From Chitinophagales bacterium (lineage in GTDB: Bacteria > Bacteroidota > Bacteroidia > Chitinophagales > LD1): a stretch of 64,000 bases of DNA. Shown here piece by piece: positions 35,234 through 43,867 of this stretch (within the stretch, counting starts at the first letter, position 1; each line of letters begins with the position of its first letter). The notes under the pieces were generated by a model. It had not been told where the DNA came from. It saw only the letters and a list, made by a program, of their open reading frames with translations, and made no database searches. Location of the stretch: the NCBI GenBank assembly GCA_019638515.1, contig JAHBTS010000008.1, positions 52,719 through 116,718 on the forward strand. Direction: 5' to 3'. A program made the position numbers and the translations under genes.

Positions 35234-35869
35234 TTATTCAGCAAGCGTAAACGATTGCTGCTCAAAAAAATGAGGATAATGTGCTTTTAATTCTGCCACA
35301 AATAAATCGTATGGGAAATCGGCAAATTGGCCGTATTCGTGCAGGTATTCCATGTATTGCTTTCCATCTCCGGTAAACTGTTGGAAAACAGAATGGTGAA
35401 CTCCGTCAAAATCTAAAGCGGGTACATTAAATTTTTGGCAGAGCGATTGGTTGAATGCGGGAGTGCATTTTACCCAATTCCCATCAATTAAAAACTCGTT
35501 GTAGCCGTGAAAAACAAATTTGTCGGTACGCAGTTGTTCGCGAAATTTTTCGGTGGAAATATGGTTGCGAACAATAGAGAAACCTAGGCGCGATGGTATG
35601 CCGTGTACTCTTCCAACGGCTGCCAGCAGGAGCGATTTTTCTACGCAATATCCCGATTTTCGTTCGAGTGTTTGGCTGGCCGAAATTTGTTTGGGATCTA
35701 AAACCAAATGGTAGGGCGAATACCAAATTTCATCGCGTACGGCATAGTATAAATCTACTGCTTTTTCGCGATCCGACTTACCGGCCTTGGTTCTGGTTTG
35801 TGCAAATTCAATTACGCTTGGGTGGTTGGAGTCTATAAATTCTGTTGCCCTTAAATATTCATTCATCAT
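35234..35869 (-). CDS. Transglutaminase-like domain protein
   Basis: 211 residues. The papain-like core shows Cys in G-Y-C-V-E-K-S-L-L-L-A-A and His in F-V-F-H-G-Y-N-E-F-L-I-D-G-N-W-V-K. The usual third residue, Asp in a V-D-P-T turn, is replaced: the turn reads C-T-P-A-F-N. This substitution is a feature of a bacterial subgroup that I recall carrying the same T-P-A-F-N, so the protein may still be active with a different acid, or may be non-catalytic. Bacterial members act as proteases or amidases more often than cross-linkers. No signal peptide is evident. It is in a minus-strand group with recQ upstream. Confidence 0.82.
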   Translation of the reverse strand: MMNEYLRATEFIDSNHPSVIEFAQTRTKAGKSDREKAVDLYYAVRDEIWYSPYHLVLDPKQISASQTLERKSGYCVEKSLLLAAVGRVHGIPSRLGFSIVRNHISTEKFREQLRTDKFVFHGYNEFLIDGNWVKCTPAFNQSLCQKFNVPALDFDGVHHSVFQQFTGDGKQYMEYLHEYGQFADFPYDLFVAELKAHYPHFFEQQSFTLAE

Positions 35870-35905
35870 GTTACATTATTCGCTTCGGTACAAGTATATT
35901 CTTTT

Positions 35906-38110
35906 TTAGTTGGCTAATTCGCTCATGAATTTCATGCGTATGAGGTGTATATTTTCGATGTCCACATCATCGTTTTCAAATTCGTTGTAAGCGGCATCTA
36001 ATGAGTCGGTTGGTGCGGTACGGAAATAGTCGAAAATATCTTTTACCAAGTCTTCGTCCATTACATCAAACAAGTAATAGTCTAAGTTTAACTTGGTGCC
36101 GCTGTTTACAATGCTTTCGAGTTCTTGTATTAGCTCGCTCTTTTTCATGTTCATGTTGCGGGCAATATCTTCGATGCTAAGGCGCTTATCAATCATTTGA
36201 ATGATTTTTATTTTTTCTGCGCCTTTGCTTGCCACTCCTTTTACAGTAAAGTCTGCCGGCCGGTCTATTTCGTTTTCTTCTACATATTTACTAATGAGTG
36301 CAATAAACGGCTTGCCGTATTTTTCGGCTTTGCCTTTGCTTACGCCATTTATGGTTGCAAGTTCATCTAAAGTTATTGGGTATCGAGTAGCCATTTCTTC
36401 GAGCGAAAACTCTTGGAAAATTACATAAGGTGGAAGGTTGAACTGCTTGCCTGTTTTTACTTGCAGGTCTTTTAGCATTTTAAAGAGGGTATCGTCTAAT
36501 GCTGCAGTTTGTTTTCCCGAAAGTTCGGTAACTATATCGGTTGCATCGTCTTCATAGTTATGGTTTTTACTTACCTTAATGCTGAATGGTTTTTTAAGAT
36601 ATTCTAAACTTTTCTTGTTTAGTTTGAGCATGCCGTATTGCTCAATGTCTTTATCTATTAGTCCACGCATCATGGCATTGCGTATTACGGCATTCCAGTA
36701 GGCATCGTCATATTCTGCGCCAATGCCAAACCAGTCTTGTTTATCGTATTTAAAGTCGGTAACTTCTTTTACTTTTTTGCCTGTAATTAGTTTTACGATG
36801 TAAGGTAAATCGTGGTTTTCTTTTACTACTTGAATTACTTTAATGGCTTGCTGTACTTGCTTTTGTACTTCAATTTTTTCTTTCGGATGGCGGCAGTTAT
36901 CGCACATGCCGTTGCAACTGTTTTCGCCAAATTCTTCGCCAAAGTAGTGTAGTAAAAATTTTCTGCGGCAACCGGAATCTTCTATGTATGCTACTGTTTC
37001 GTTTACTAACTGCAATCCTCTTTCGCGCTCTGCTACTGTTTTGTCGCGCAGTAGTTTTTCGAGCTTCGAAATATCTTTGTAACTAAAGTAGGTAATGCAT
37101 TCTCCGTCTAAACCATCGCGTCCTGCTCGTCCGGTTTCTTGGTAATAGTTTTCTAGCGATTTTGGAATATCGTAGTGAATAATATAGCGAATATCCGGTT
37201 TGTCTATACCCATTCCAAATGCAATGGTGGCAACAATTACGTCAATTTCTTCCATAAGGAAGGCATCTTGTATGCCTGCTCTTTTTTTGGTGTCTAAGCC
37301 TGCGTGGTAGGCATCGGCTTTTATACCGTTTACGCGTAATACACTGGCCAAATCATCGGCTGTTTTTCTATTGATTACATAGATAATACCACTTTTCCCG
37401 GTACGTTGTTTAATGAACTGCACCATGTTTTTTATAGCGAGGTTGGGATTCTTTTTGGTGCGGATTTCATAGTACAAGTTGGGGCGATTAAAACTTGACA
37501 TGAAAATATTGGGGTCTCGCAGATCGAGTGTTTTTACAATGTCATTTTGTACTTTTGGCGTAGCTGTGGCGGTGAGCGCCATAATAGGAATATTGTCTCC
37601 CAACTTCTCTATTACTTCCCTAATTTTACGGTATTCGGGTCTAAAATCGTGTCCCCACTCCGAAATGCAGTGTGCTTCGTCCACGGCAATGAAACTCACT
37701 TTTACTGCAGAAAAAATTTCGATAGTTTCTTCTTTGTTAAGTGTTTCGGGGGCTACATAAAGCAACTTGGTTTTGCCATCGTGTACGTCTTTTATTACTT
37801 GTGTTCTTTGCGTTTTATTGAGTGAAGAATTAAGGAAGTGGGCAATGTCGTCTTTGGCAGAATAGTTACGCACCAAATCTACCTGATTTTTCATGAGGGC
37901 AATTAGTGGCGATATAATGATGGCTACGCCTTCCTGAATTACTGCTGGCAGCTGGTAGCAAAGCGATTTGCCTCCACCGGTGGGCATCAGTACCAAGGTA
38001 TCTTTACCCTCAAGTACAGATCGGATAATATTTTCTTGGTTGCCCTTAAATTGGTTAAACCCAAAATTTTCCTGAAGCGCCTCCGTGAGTGTTTGTTCAT
38101 CAACTTGCAT
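35906..38110 (-). CDS. recQ: ATP-dependent DNA helicase RecQ
   Basis: 734 residues from the ATG at 38110 (a GTG two codons earlier is possible). Superfamily 2 helicase motifs: M-P-T-G-G-G-K-S (motif I, GGGKS at 45-49), D-E-A-H (144-147) in A-V-D-E-A-H-C-I-S-E-W-G-H-D-F-R, T-A-T-A-T-P, and Q-E-T-G-R-A-G-R-D-G (motif VI). The RecQ zinc site is C-R-R-K-F-L-L-H-Y-F-G-E ... C-N-G-M-C-D-N-C, then a winged helix and an HRDC domain near residues 515-590. An additional C-terminal region of about 140 residues follows. It unwinds recombination and fork intermediates 3' to 5'. Confidence 0.95.
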   Translation of the reverse strand: MQVDEQTLTEALQENFGFNQFKGNQENIIRSVLEGKDTLVLMPTGGGKSLCYQLPAVIQEGVAIIISPLIALMKNQVDLVRNYSAKDDIAHFLNSSLNKTQRTQVIKDVHDGKTKLLYVAPETLNKEETIEIFSAVKVSFIAVDEAHCISEWGHDFRPEYRKIREVIEKLGDNIPIMALTATATPKVQNDIVKTLDLRDPNIFMSSFNRPNLYYEIRTKKNPNLAIKNMVQFIKQRTGKSGIIYVINRKTADDLASVLRVNGIKADAYHAGLDTKKRAGIQDAFLMEEIDVIVATIAFGMGIDKPDIRYIIHYDIPKSLENYYQETGRAGRDGLDGECITYFSYKDISKLEKLLRDKTVAERERGLQLVNETVAYIEDSGCRRKFLLHYFGEEFGENSCNGMCDNCRHPKEKIEVQKQVQQAIKVIQVVKENHDLPYIVKLITGKKVKEVTDFKYDKQDWFGIGAEYDDAYWNAVIRNAMMRGLIDKDIEQYGMLKLNKKSLEYLKKPFSIKVSKNHNYEDDATDIVTELSGKQTAALDDTLFKMLKDLQVKTGKQFNLPPYVIFQEFSLEEMATRYPITLDELATINGVSKGKAEKYGKPFIALISKYVEENEIDRPADFTVKGVASKGAEKIKIIQMIDKRLSIEDIARNMNMKKSELIQELESIVNSGTKLNLDYYLFDVMDEDLVKDIFDYFRTAPTDSLDAAYNEFENDDVDIENIHLIRMKFMSELAN

Positions 38111-38236
38111 AAGCACAGTTTTTATTTCCGTGTAAGTTATAGTAAAACTTTTTTATTAAGCTAAACTTTTTTGTTCTTAAATAGCGTTTTAAAAAAGGGA
38201 GCCGAAATTAAAATTTTAATACCAAACAAAGAACCA

Positions 38237-38245
38237 TACTTTCGC
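38237..38245 (+). promoter_or_regulatory. -7 promoter box for the GDP-mannose pyrophosphorylase gene
   Basis: TACTTTCGC, 37 bases upstream of the ATG at 38283, in the divergent region shared with recQ. No TTG -33 at the expected distance. Confidence 0.5.
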
Positions 38246-38282
38246 GCTCGCAAAAAGTTTGTAATAAGATAATAAGTATAAA

Positions 38283-39362
38283 ATGAGCCACACGTATGTT
38301 GTGATTATGGCAGGCGGAATCGGCAGCCGTTTTTGGCCTAAAAGCCGTGCTGCTAAGCCTAAACAATTTTTAGATATTTTAAATGTAGGGAAAACACTTT
38401 TACAGCTAACGCTTGAAAGATTATTGCCTATTTGCCCTATCGAAAATTTTTATGTGGTAACTGCCGATATTTATGAAAAAGCTGTAGTGGAGCAATTGCC
38501 TGAATTACCAAAAGAGAACATAATTAAAGAGCCTGTACGCAGAAATACAGCGCCTTGTATTGCTTATGCTTGCGATAAAATTATTGCACGCGATAAGAAT
38601 GCTAATGTCATTATTGTTCCTTCGGATCAGCTAATTGTGCATACCGATAAATACCTGCGTATTTTGCGCAAGTGCTTGGCATTTACGGCAAAGCAAGAAG
38701 TGCTGGTTACTATTGGTGTAAAGCCTACCAAACCTTCAACCGGATACGGCTATATTCAATACCTAGAGGCCGTAGAAGATGAAGGCTTTCATAAGGTAAA
38801 AACTTTTACTGAAAAACCTTCGTTGGAAATAGCAAAAACATTTATTGAAAGTGGCGATTTCCTTTGGAACTCAGGCATGTTTGTGTGGAAGGCCAAAACC
38901 ATTTTAAAGGCATTCCATAAGCTATTGCCGGAAGTAATAGATGCGTTTGAAGGCGCACATGATGCTTATGGCACTAAGAGCGAAAAAAAGTTTATAGAGA
39001 AAGCCTATTCTGTAGTTACCAATATTTCTATTGATTATGGCGTAATGGAAAAGGCTAATAATGTTTATACCATTCCGGCCGATTTTGGCTGGAGCGATAT
39101 TGGTACTTGGGATTCGCTTTTTGATGTGTATGAGAAAGATTATTTGGGCAATGCCGTAAAAGGGAAAAATGTGAAGATATACGATGCTCAAAATAATATG
39201 ATAATGGCAGACGATCAAAAACTAGTAGTGCTGCAAGGTATTGAAGGTTTGTGCGTAGTAGATACCGGAGATGTATTGCTAATTTGCCAGCGCTCTAAGG
39301 AACAGGAAATAAAGCAAATTACCATAGATTTAAAAGTTGCCGGACTCGATAATTTTTTATGA
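38283..39362 (+). CDS. manC: Mannose-1-phosphate guanylyltransferase
   Basis: 359 residues, the single-domain form without the isomerase half found in E. coli-type enzymes. The nucleotidyltransferase signature M-A-G-G-I-G-S-R-F-W-P-K-S-R and P-K-Q-F-L-D-I open the protein; E-P-V-R-R-N-T-A-P-C-I-A-Y-A, V-P-S-D-Q, F-T-E-K-P, L-W-N-S-G-M-F-V-W and D-Y-G-V-M-E-K follow. It makes GDP-mannose from mannose-1-phosphate and GTP. The stop overlaps the next gene by 4 bases (ATGA), so its product is coupled to a DPM-type glycosyltransferase that would use GDP-mannose. Confidence 0.94.
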   Translation: MSHTYVVIMAGGIGSRFWPKSRAAKPKQFLDILNVGKTLLQLTLERLLPICPIENFYVVTADIYEKAVVEQLPELPKENIIKEPVRRNTAPCIAYACDKIIARDKNANVIIVPSDQLIVHTDKYLRILRKCLAFTAKQEVLVTIGVKPTKPSTGYGYIQYLEAVEDEGFHKVKTFTEKPSLEIAKTFIESGDFLWNSGMFVWKAKTILKAFHKLLPEVIDAFEGAHDAYGTKSEKKFIEKAYSVVTNISIDYGVMEKANNVYTIPADFGWSDIGTWDSLFDVYEKDYLGNAVKGKNVKIYDAQNNMIMADDQKLVVLQGIEGLCVVDTGDVLLICQRSKEQEIKQITIDLKVAGLDNFL

Positions 39363-40072
39363 AGCTATCCATTGTAATTCCTGCATACAACGAAGAAACC
39401 ACTATTCACCATATTTTAAATAGCGTGAAAAATGTGGTACTTATTGGTGGTATTGCAAAGGAAATTATTGTGGTAAACGATTGCTCTACCGATAACACAG
39501 AGCAAGCAATATTAGACTACATAACTGCCAATGCTGCGCTCGATATTCGCTACTGTAAGCACGAAGTAAATAAAGGGAAAGGTGCAGCATTGCATACAGG
39601 AATTGCGGCAGCATCGGGCGCATACATTGTAATACAAGATGCCGATTTGGAGTATGACCCCAACGAATACAATGTGTTATTAAAACCAGTGCTGGATGGC
39701 TTTGCAGATGTGGTTTACGGTACGCGGTTTATGGGCGGAAAACCGCACAGAATCTTGTTTTTTTGGCATACGGTAGGCAATAAGTTTCTAACATTTTTAA
39801 GCAATATGTTTACCAATTTGAATCTTACAGATATGGAAACATGCTACAAACTTTTTAGGAGTGAAGTGGTAAAATCGCTTGATTTAAAAGAGCAACGATT
39901 TGGGTTTGAACCCGAAGTAACTGCTAAAATGAGTCGCTACCCAAAAGTGCGCATCTACGAAGTGGGCATTTCGTATTACGGACGCACGTATGAAGAAGGC
40001 AAAAAAATTGGCTGGCGCGATGGTTTTAGAGCCATTTGGTGTATTTTAAAATATAATACTTGGGCTAAGTAG
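39359..40072 (+). CDS. GT2 glycosyltransferase, polyprenyl-phosphate mannose synthase-like
   Basis: 237 residues. GT-A fold: S-I-V-I-P-A-Y-N-E-E-T-T-I, V-V-N-D-C-S-T-D-N-T, N-K-G-K-G-A-A-L-H-T-G, the metal-binding D-A-D-L-E-Y-D-P and T-R-F-M-G. The C-terminal part has D-M-E-T-C-Y-K-L-F-R and G-F-E-P-E-V-T-A-K, the pattern of DPM1/DPG-type enzymes lacking membrane helices. It likely charges undecaprenyl phosphate with a hexose on the inner face of the membrane. The coupled GDP-mannose pyrophosphorylase makes mannose the first guess. GT39-type enzymes such as the one at 3.7 kb use this kind of donor. Confidence 0.87.
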   Translation: MKLSIVIPAYNEETTIHHILNSVKNVVLIGGIAKEIIVVNDCSTDNTEQAILDYITANAALDIRYCKHEVNKGKGAALHTGIAAASGAYIVIQDADLEYDPNEYNVLLKPVLDGFADVVYGTRFMGGKPHRILFFWHTVGNKFLTFLSNMFTNLNLTDMETCYKLFRSEVVKSLDLKEQRFGFEPEVTAKMSRYPKVRIYEVGISYYGRTYEEGKKIGWRDGFRAIWCILKYNTWAK

Positions 40073-40075
40073 CTG

Positions 40076-41047
40076 CTATAAATCTTCTTTATCCCATTGC
40101 CTGTTTACCTCATTACTAATGGCAGGGATAGTTCTCATGTATTGCCAAAGCGCTTTCACTTCGCTATCCGGTAAACCAGCGTAGGGAAGCATTGGATAGC
40201 GCACAGGTTTGCCGTCTTTTCTTTTAGAAGAAACCAAGGCATTTTTAAAATCCTCTTCTGTCCAAGTTCCAATTCCGGTTTTTTCATCTTGAGTAATATT
40301 GGCGGTGTAAATTTCATTGCCATTTAAAGTAAACATGGTGTTTCCACCGCAGAAAAAGCCGGGTGTTTTCTCGGGTTCAGTAAAATTGAGCGTTTTAAAG
40401 TCTTGGCTGTGGCATGTCCAACAATCGTAGCGCCCGAGTGCTAAATAACGCCCGTATGCAACAAGGTTGTTGGTGTCGGGCATTTCGATAGGTTGGCTGG
40501 GATACTCTAACTTTTTAAATGCAACGCGGCATAAAAATTTTGTAAGAAAAGAAGGTGCGCTTTCGGGCTGCTCTTCTTTAGATGGTTGCACCTGTGGCAG
40601 ATCGCTTTTTAAATAAGCAATAATGGCTTGTAGGTCGTAATCGCTTAGGTTGGGGTATTTGGGCATGTAAGTGGGCAAGTAAGAACCATCGGGGCGGCAG
40701 CCTGTACGAAGCAAATAAGCAATATCTGCAGCACTCCATTTGCCAATGCCTATTGCGGAATCTTGAGTAATATTGCGGGAGTATATTTCTCCAAATTCTT
40801 TGGCAAGGTCGGTTTGTTTTCGCCCGCTAAGTTTACCATCGCTTCCCAAGTGGCAAACATTACATTGTACGGCAGCAATCTTGGCACCGTGAGCAATTAG
40901 TTCGGGAGTGGGAGTGGCGGCATTAAAAGTAAACGACTCTTTTTCATAAGTAGGTAAGCTTGAAAAAGAAATATACGATGCGCCAGTGCCTATTAGAATA
41001 AGTAAAACAAGCAATAGCAATCCTAAGATTTTCAATAGTTTTCGCAT
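40076..41047 (-). CDS. Membrane-anchored diheme cytochrome c
   Basis: 323 residues. One N-terminal membrane helix (about 4-27) anchors two cytochrome c domains. Heme motifs are C-N-V-C-H (Cys 62/65, His 66) and C-W-T-C-H (Cys 209/212, His 213). Likely axial methionines are in Y-M-P-K-Y-P and Y-P-M-L-P-Y. Each domain holds a similar N-I-T-Q-D-x-x-x-G-I-G-x-W segment, so the protein arose by internal duplication. It should shuttle electrons in the periplasm. Partners are not next to it: lipoate ligase lies upstream and a glycosyltransferase is convergent, so the electron donor or acceptor is unknown. Confidence 0.88.
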   Translation of the reverse strand: MRKLLKILGLLLLVLLILIGTGASYISFSSLPTYEKESFTFNAATPTPELIAHGAKIAAVQCNVCHLGSDGKLSGRKQTDLAKEFGEIYSRNITQDSAIGIGKWSAADIAYLLRTGCRPDGSYLPTYMPKYPNLSDYDLQAIIAYLKSDLPQVQPSKEEQPESAPSFLTKFLCRVAFKKLEYPSQPIEMPDTNNLVAYGRYLALGRYDCWTCHSQDFKTLNFTEPEKTPGFFCGGNTMFTLNGNEIYTANITQDEKTGIGTWTEEDFKNALVSSKRKDGKPVRYPMLPYAGLPDSEVKALWQYMRTIPAISNEVNRQWDKEDL

Positions 41048-41063
41048 GGTGAATTATTTGTAT

Positions 41064-41072
41064 GCAAAAGTA
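41064..41072 (-). promoter_or_regulatory. -7 promoter box for the diheme cytochrome c
   Basis: Minus-strand TACTTTTGC, an exact TAnnTTTG match, 16 bases before the ATG, inside the 34-base gap after the lipoate ligase gene. Confidence 0.5.
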
Positions 41073-41081
41073 AGAAATGAA

Positions 41082-41993
41082 TTATTGCATGCAATGTGTA
41101 AGGCGTGCAATTTCTTCGGGATGCAACGTGAGCGCAAGCGCGTATTTGGTGAAAGTTTGGTTTGCAACTTTTTCAATAAACAAAAATGCGGGGTCGTGAT
41201 ATTGTACATGGCTTACTTTACCTTCGGAAATTGTAATAGAGAAGTATTGATTGGAGAGTTGGGTTTGTGGTGAGCGTCCAAAGCGCCACGAGTAGTCTTC
41301 GTATTTTTCGCGCTGCAATATTTTTACGGCTTCTATTGCTTGGGGTTGGAGTAGCTGTTGCTGTTGTGTAAGTGTAGCCGCAAGTTCTTTTTTTACCTGC
41401 ATTACACTATTTAGTTTTGGGTTAAACATAGCAATATTGGCAACGCTACTGCGCACGGAACTAACTGCCTTAGTGCTTATGGTATAGGTGTTTTCTTTTA
41501 GTGCAGCACTTATTTTTTGTAAATCGGCATGTACTAAAAGTGTACCGTGGCTAATGATATTTTTTCTATCGGTAAACTGTGCATTACCCGAAATTTTTTT
41601 GCCGTTGGCTATTAAGTCATTTCTAGCGTTAAACGTTGCGGGAATGCCATTGGCTATTAAATACTGGCGTATTGGCTCGTTGAAGTAGCGATAGTTGTTT
41701 ACTTTCTTTTCTTCGAACTTAGAGATAAAAGCAAAATTCAAATTGCCTGCATCGTGAAAAACTGTACCGCCTCCGCTTACTCTGCGCACTACTTTTTCGG
41801 CTTCGTTCCACCAAAAATTAAAGTTCAATTCCTTGTAAATACTTTGGTTTTTGCCTACTACGGCACAACTGTTGTTTACATACAGTATTAAATAGTCACT
41901 TTCGGCACAATCGCAATGGCGCACCAGCCATTCTTCTAAAGCGGCATAAAAAAAAGGCGATTCTCCTTCAGGAACTTCAATAAGTGTAAGCAC
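41082..41993 (-). CDS. lplA: Lipoate--protein ligase
   Basis: 303 residues from a GTG. The catalytic BPL/LplA domain has V-V-R-R-V-S-G-G-G-T-V-F-H-D, N-L-N-F-A-F and the lysine motif N-G-K-K-I-S-G-N-A-Q-F ... H-G-T-L-L. A C-terminal accessory domain of about 70 residues follows (S-W-R-F-G-R-S-P-Q-T), as in LplA. It activates free lipoate with ATP and attaches it to a lysine of 2-oxoacid dehydrogenase or glycine-cleavage proteins. It begins 2 bases after the ceramidase-like gene stops, so the two are probably cotranscribed although functionally unlinked. Confidence 0.92.
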   Translation of the reverse strand: MLTLIEVPEGESPFFYAALEEWLVRHCDCAESDYLILYVNNSCAVVGKNQSIYKELNFNFWWNEAEKVVRRVSGGGTVFHDAGNLNFAFISKFEEKKVNNYRYFNEPIRQYLIANGIPATFNARNDLIANGKKISGNAQFTDRKNIISHGTLLVHADLQKISAALKENTYTISTKAVSSVRSSVANIAMFNPKLNSVMQVKKELAATLTQQQQLLQPQAIEAVKILQREKYEDYSWRFGRSPQTQLSNQYFSITISEGKVSHVQYHDPAFLFIEKVANQTFTKYALALTLHPEEIARLTHCMQ

Positions 41994-41995
41994 TT

Positions 41996-42910
41996 TTAGT
42001 ATCGAAGTTTTTCAGAAACCGGAGCAGTATCTGTGCGGTAATACATATACATAAACAAGGCGCTAGATGCGGTAAGAATATGCCAAATGGCATGGCCTTG
42101 CAGCCAGCTTTCGGGAGAGCATATTATGTGCGACCGATCGAGCATCCATATAGTAAAACCGCTTGCTAAGCATACAAAGCCACCGATTATGTAATTTGAA
42201 AATGCTGCCGATTTTTTAATGAATACTTCATAATAGAGATGGCTTGCAAGCACCAATAAAATCATGATTGGAAAAACGGTATTGATATTGAGCGTAGCCC
42301 AAGCAGTATAAATTAGTACAAAGAAAATGGCAGCAACAATTAAGCCCGTTACATGAAAACTTTTCCATTTCCCGAATAATTTAATGGTAGGAAAAATTCG
42401 GTATAAACTAAAAACTAGAATGGTTAGAACCAAAGCGTACATGCCCATTTGATCGTGCTTTTGGAATACAGATGTGAGCGATGCATGATATAAAAAACTT
42501 CCAATGCCAACATACAAAGTACAAAACCCAAATACAATAGAAAGTATAGGATAGCGTACTAAAAAGTTATCGCTTTTTCTGCGCTCCATACCTTGTTTTA
42601 AATCGGCAAAACCAAGCGAAATTATAACTAAGCCTACAGGTATGTAAGCTAAGTTGCTCCATGTATTTGCTGGTTGTTTTATGAGTGCATCTACTCGGTT
42701 TAGCTCACAAAAATGTAATGCATTACCACTAGCTGCCGCCAGTGTAACCCAAATGTTTTCTGCACCTAAAATGGTATAGCAGGTTATGAGAGCTGCCACC
42801 AATAGTATAAAAATTATGCCCGATGCAAGAAAATTTCGCCACTTTAAGTGCTCCAAATACAAGCGGGTACGCAGCACTTGCCATTTAACTCGTATGCTTA
42901 TTTTACTCAT
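41996..42910 (-). CDS. Ceramidase-like seven-helix membrane protein
   Basis: 304 residues; a basic N-terminal stretch is followed by one helix and then about seven more. Signature segments of the alkaline ceramidase (CREST) family: F-C-E-L-N-R, Q-P-A-N-T-W-S-N-L-A-Y, S-F-L-Y-H-A-S, K-H-D-Q-M-G-M-Y and the C-terminal G-H-A-I-W-H-I-L. In the eukaryotic enzymes Ser, Asp and three His around zinc hydrolyse ceramide, and the equivalents are visible here. Many Bacteroidota make sphingolipids, so a ceramide-type substrate is plausible but not proven. It is followed by lplA on the same strand. Confidence 0.72.
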   Translation of the reverse strand: MSKISIRVKWQVLRTRLYLEHLKWRNFLASGIIFILLVAALITCYTILGAENIWVTLAAASGNALHFCELNRVDALIKQPANTWSNLAYIPVGLVIISLGFADLKQGMERRKSDNFLVRYPILSIVFGFCTLYVGIGSFLYHASLTSVFQKHDQMGMYALVLTILVFSLYRIFPTIKLFGKWKSFHVTGLIVAAIFFVLIYTAWATLNINTVFPIMILLVLASHLYYEVFIKKSAAFSNYIIGGFVCLASGFTIWMLDRSHIICSPESWLQGHAIWHILTASSALFMYMYYRTDTAPVSEKLRY

Positions 42911-42987
42911 GATTTTTTAAGAGTGTACGAAATAAACAAAAATGTGTTTTGTAAGCACAAAAATGTTGTTCAATTTGCACACCAGAA

Positions 42988-43857
42988 ATGATAGTACCTC
43001 CAATTAAACTTATTGAATGCCCCAGAGATGCCATGCAGGGTATTCAGCAATTTATTTCTACCGAAAGGAAAATTGCATACATCAATAAGTTGTTGAAAGT
43101 TGGGTATAGTGCTATTGATTTTGGGAGTTTTGTTTCGCCCGATGTAATACCACAAATGGCAGATACTGCCAAAGTGTTGCAAGGATTAGAACTTACCGAT
43201 AGTTCGGCACCGCTTATTGCTATTGTGGCTAATGAAAGAGGTGCATCAGATGCTTGTGTGTACGATGAAATTAGGTATCTAGGTTTTCCCTTTTCTATAA
43301 GTGAAACTTTCCAGATGCGCAATACACATGCCGATATTGCCACAGCAGTAAAGCGGGTAGCAGCCATAAAAGCACTGGCAGATAAACACGGAAAAGAGGT
43401 GATTATCTATATCTCTATGGGTTTTGGAAATCCTTATGGCGACCAGTATAGTCCGGAAATTGTTGCTTACTGGGTTGAAGAATTATCTGCATTTGGTATT
43501 AAAATTTTCATGTTGAGCGATACTATTGGCGTAGGCTCTCCTGAAAATATTTCATATCTTTTTTCCAATTTAATTCCCGCACACCCCGATTTGGAGTTTG
43601 GTGCACACTTGCATACTGCTCCGCATAATTGGCGTGTAAAAGTTGAAGCTGCATTCAACAATGGATGCAGACGCTTTGATGCTGCTATTAAGGGATTTGG
43701 TGGTTGCCCAATGGCAAAAGATGAACTTATTGGTAATATGCCAACAGAGAATTTGGTAAACTATTTTGAGCCGGCAGATTTTGGTTCACAATTTAGTTTA
43801 GATGCTTTTGAAGGTGCATTGCGCGAAGCGGCAAATGTGTTTCCTGCTACACATTAG
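42988..43857 (+). CDS. Hydroxymethylglutaryl-CoA lyase
   Basis: 289 residues, TIM-barrel of the HMGL family. The start motif is E-C-P-R-D-A-M-Q (canonical R-D-G-L-Q changed to R-D-A-M-Q; catalytic Arg 13 and Asp 14 retained). Further residues: S-E-T-F-Q-M-R-N, metal ligands in G-A-H-L-H-T-A (His 207, 209) and the catalytic Cys 240 in G-F-G-G-C-P-M-A. It splits 3-hydroxy-3-methylglutaryl-CoA to acetoacetate and acetyl-CoA, the last step of leucine breakdown. Other leucine-pathway genes are not adjacent; the carboxyltransferase at 32 kb may or may not belong to the route. Confidence 0.92.
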   Translation: MIVPPIKLIECPRDAMQGIQQFISTERKIAYINKLLKVGYSAIDFGSFVSPDVIPQMADTAKVLQGLELTDSSAPLIAIVANERGASDACVYDEIRYLGFPFSISETFQMRNTHADIATAVKRVAAIKALADKHGKEVIIYISMGFGNPYGDQYSPEIVAYWVEELSAFGIKIFMLSDTIGVGSPENISYLFSNLIPAHPDLEFGAHLHTAPHNWRVKVEAAFNNGCRRFDAAIKGFGGCPMAKDELIGNMPTENLVNYFEPADFGSQFSLDAFEGALREAANVFPATH

Positions 43858-43867
43858 TAGCGTGTTC

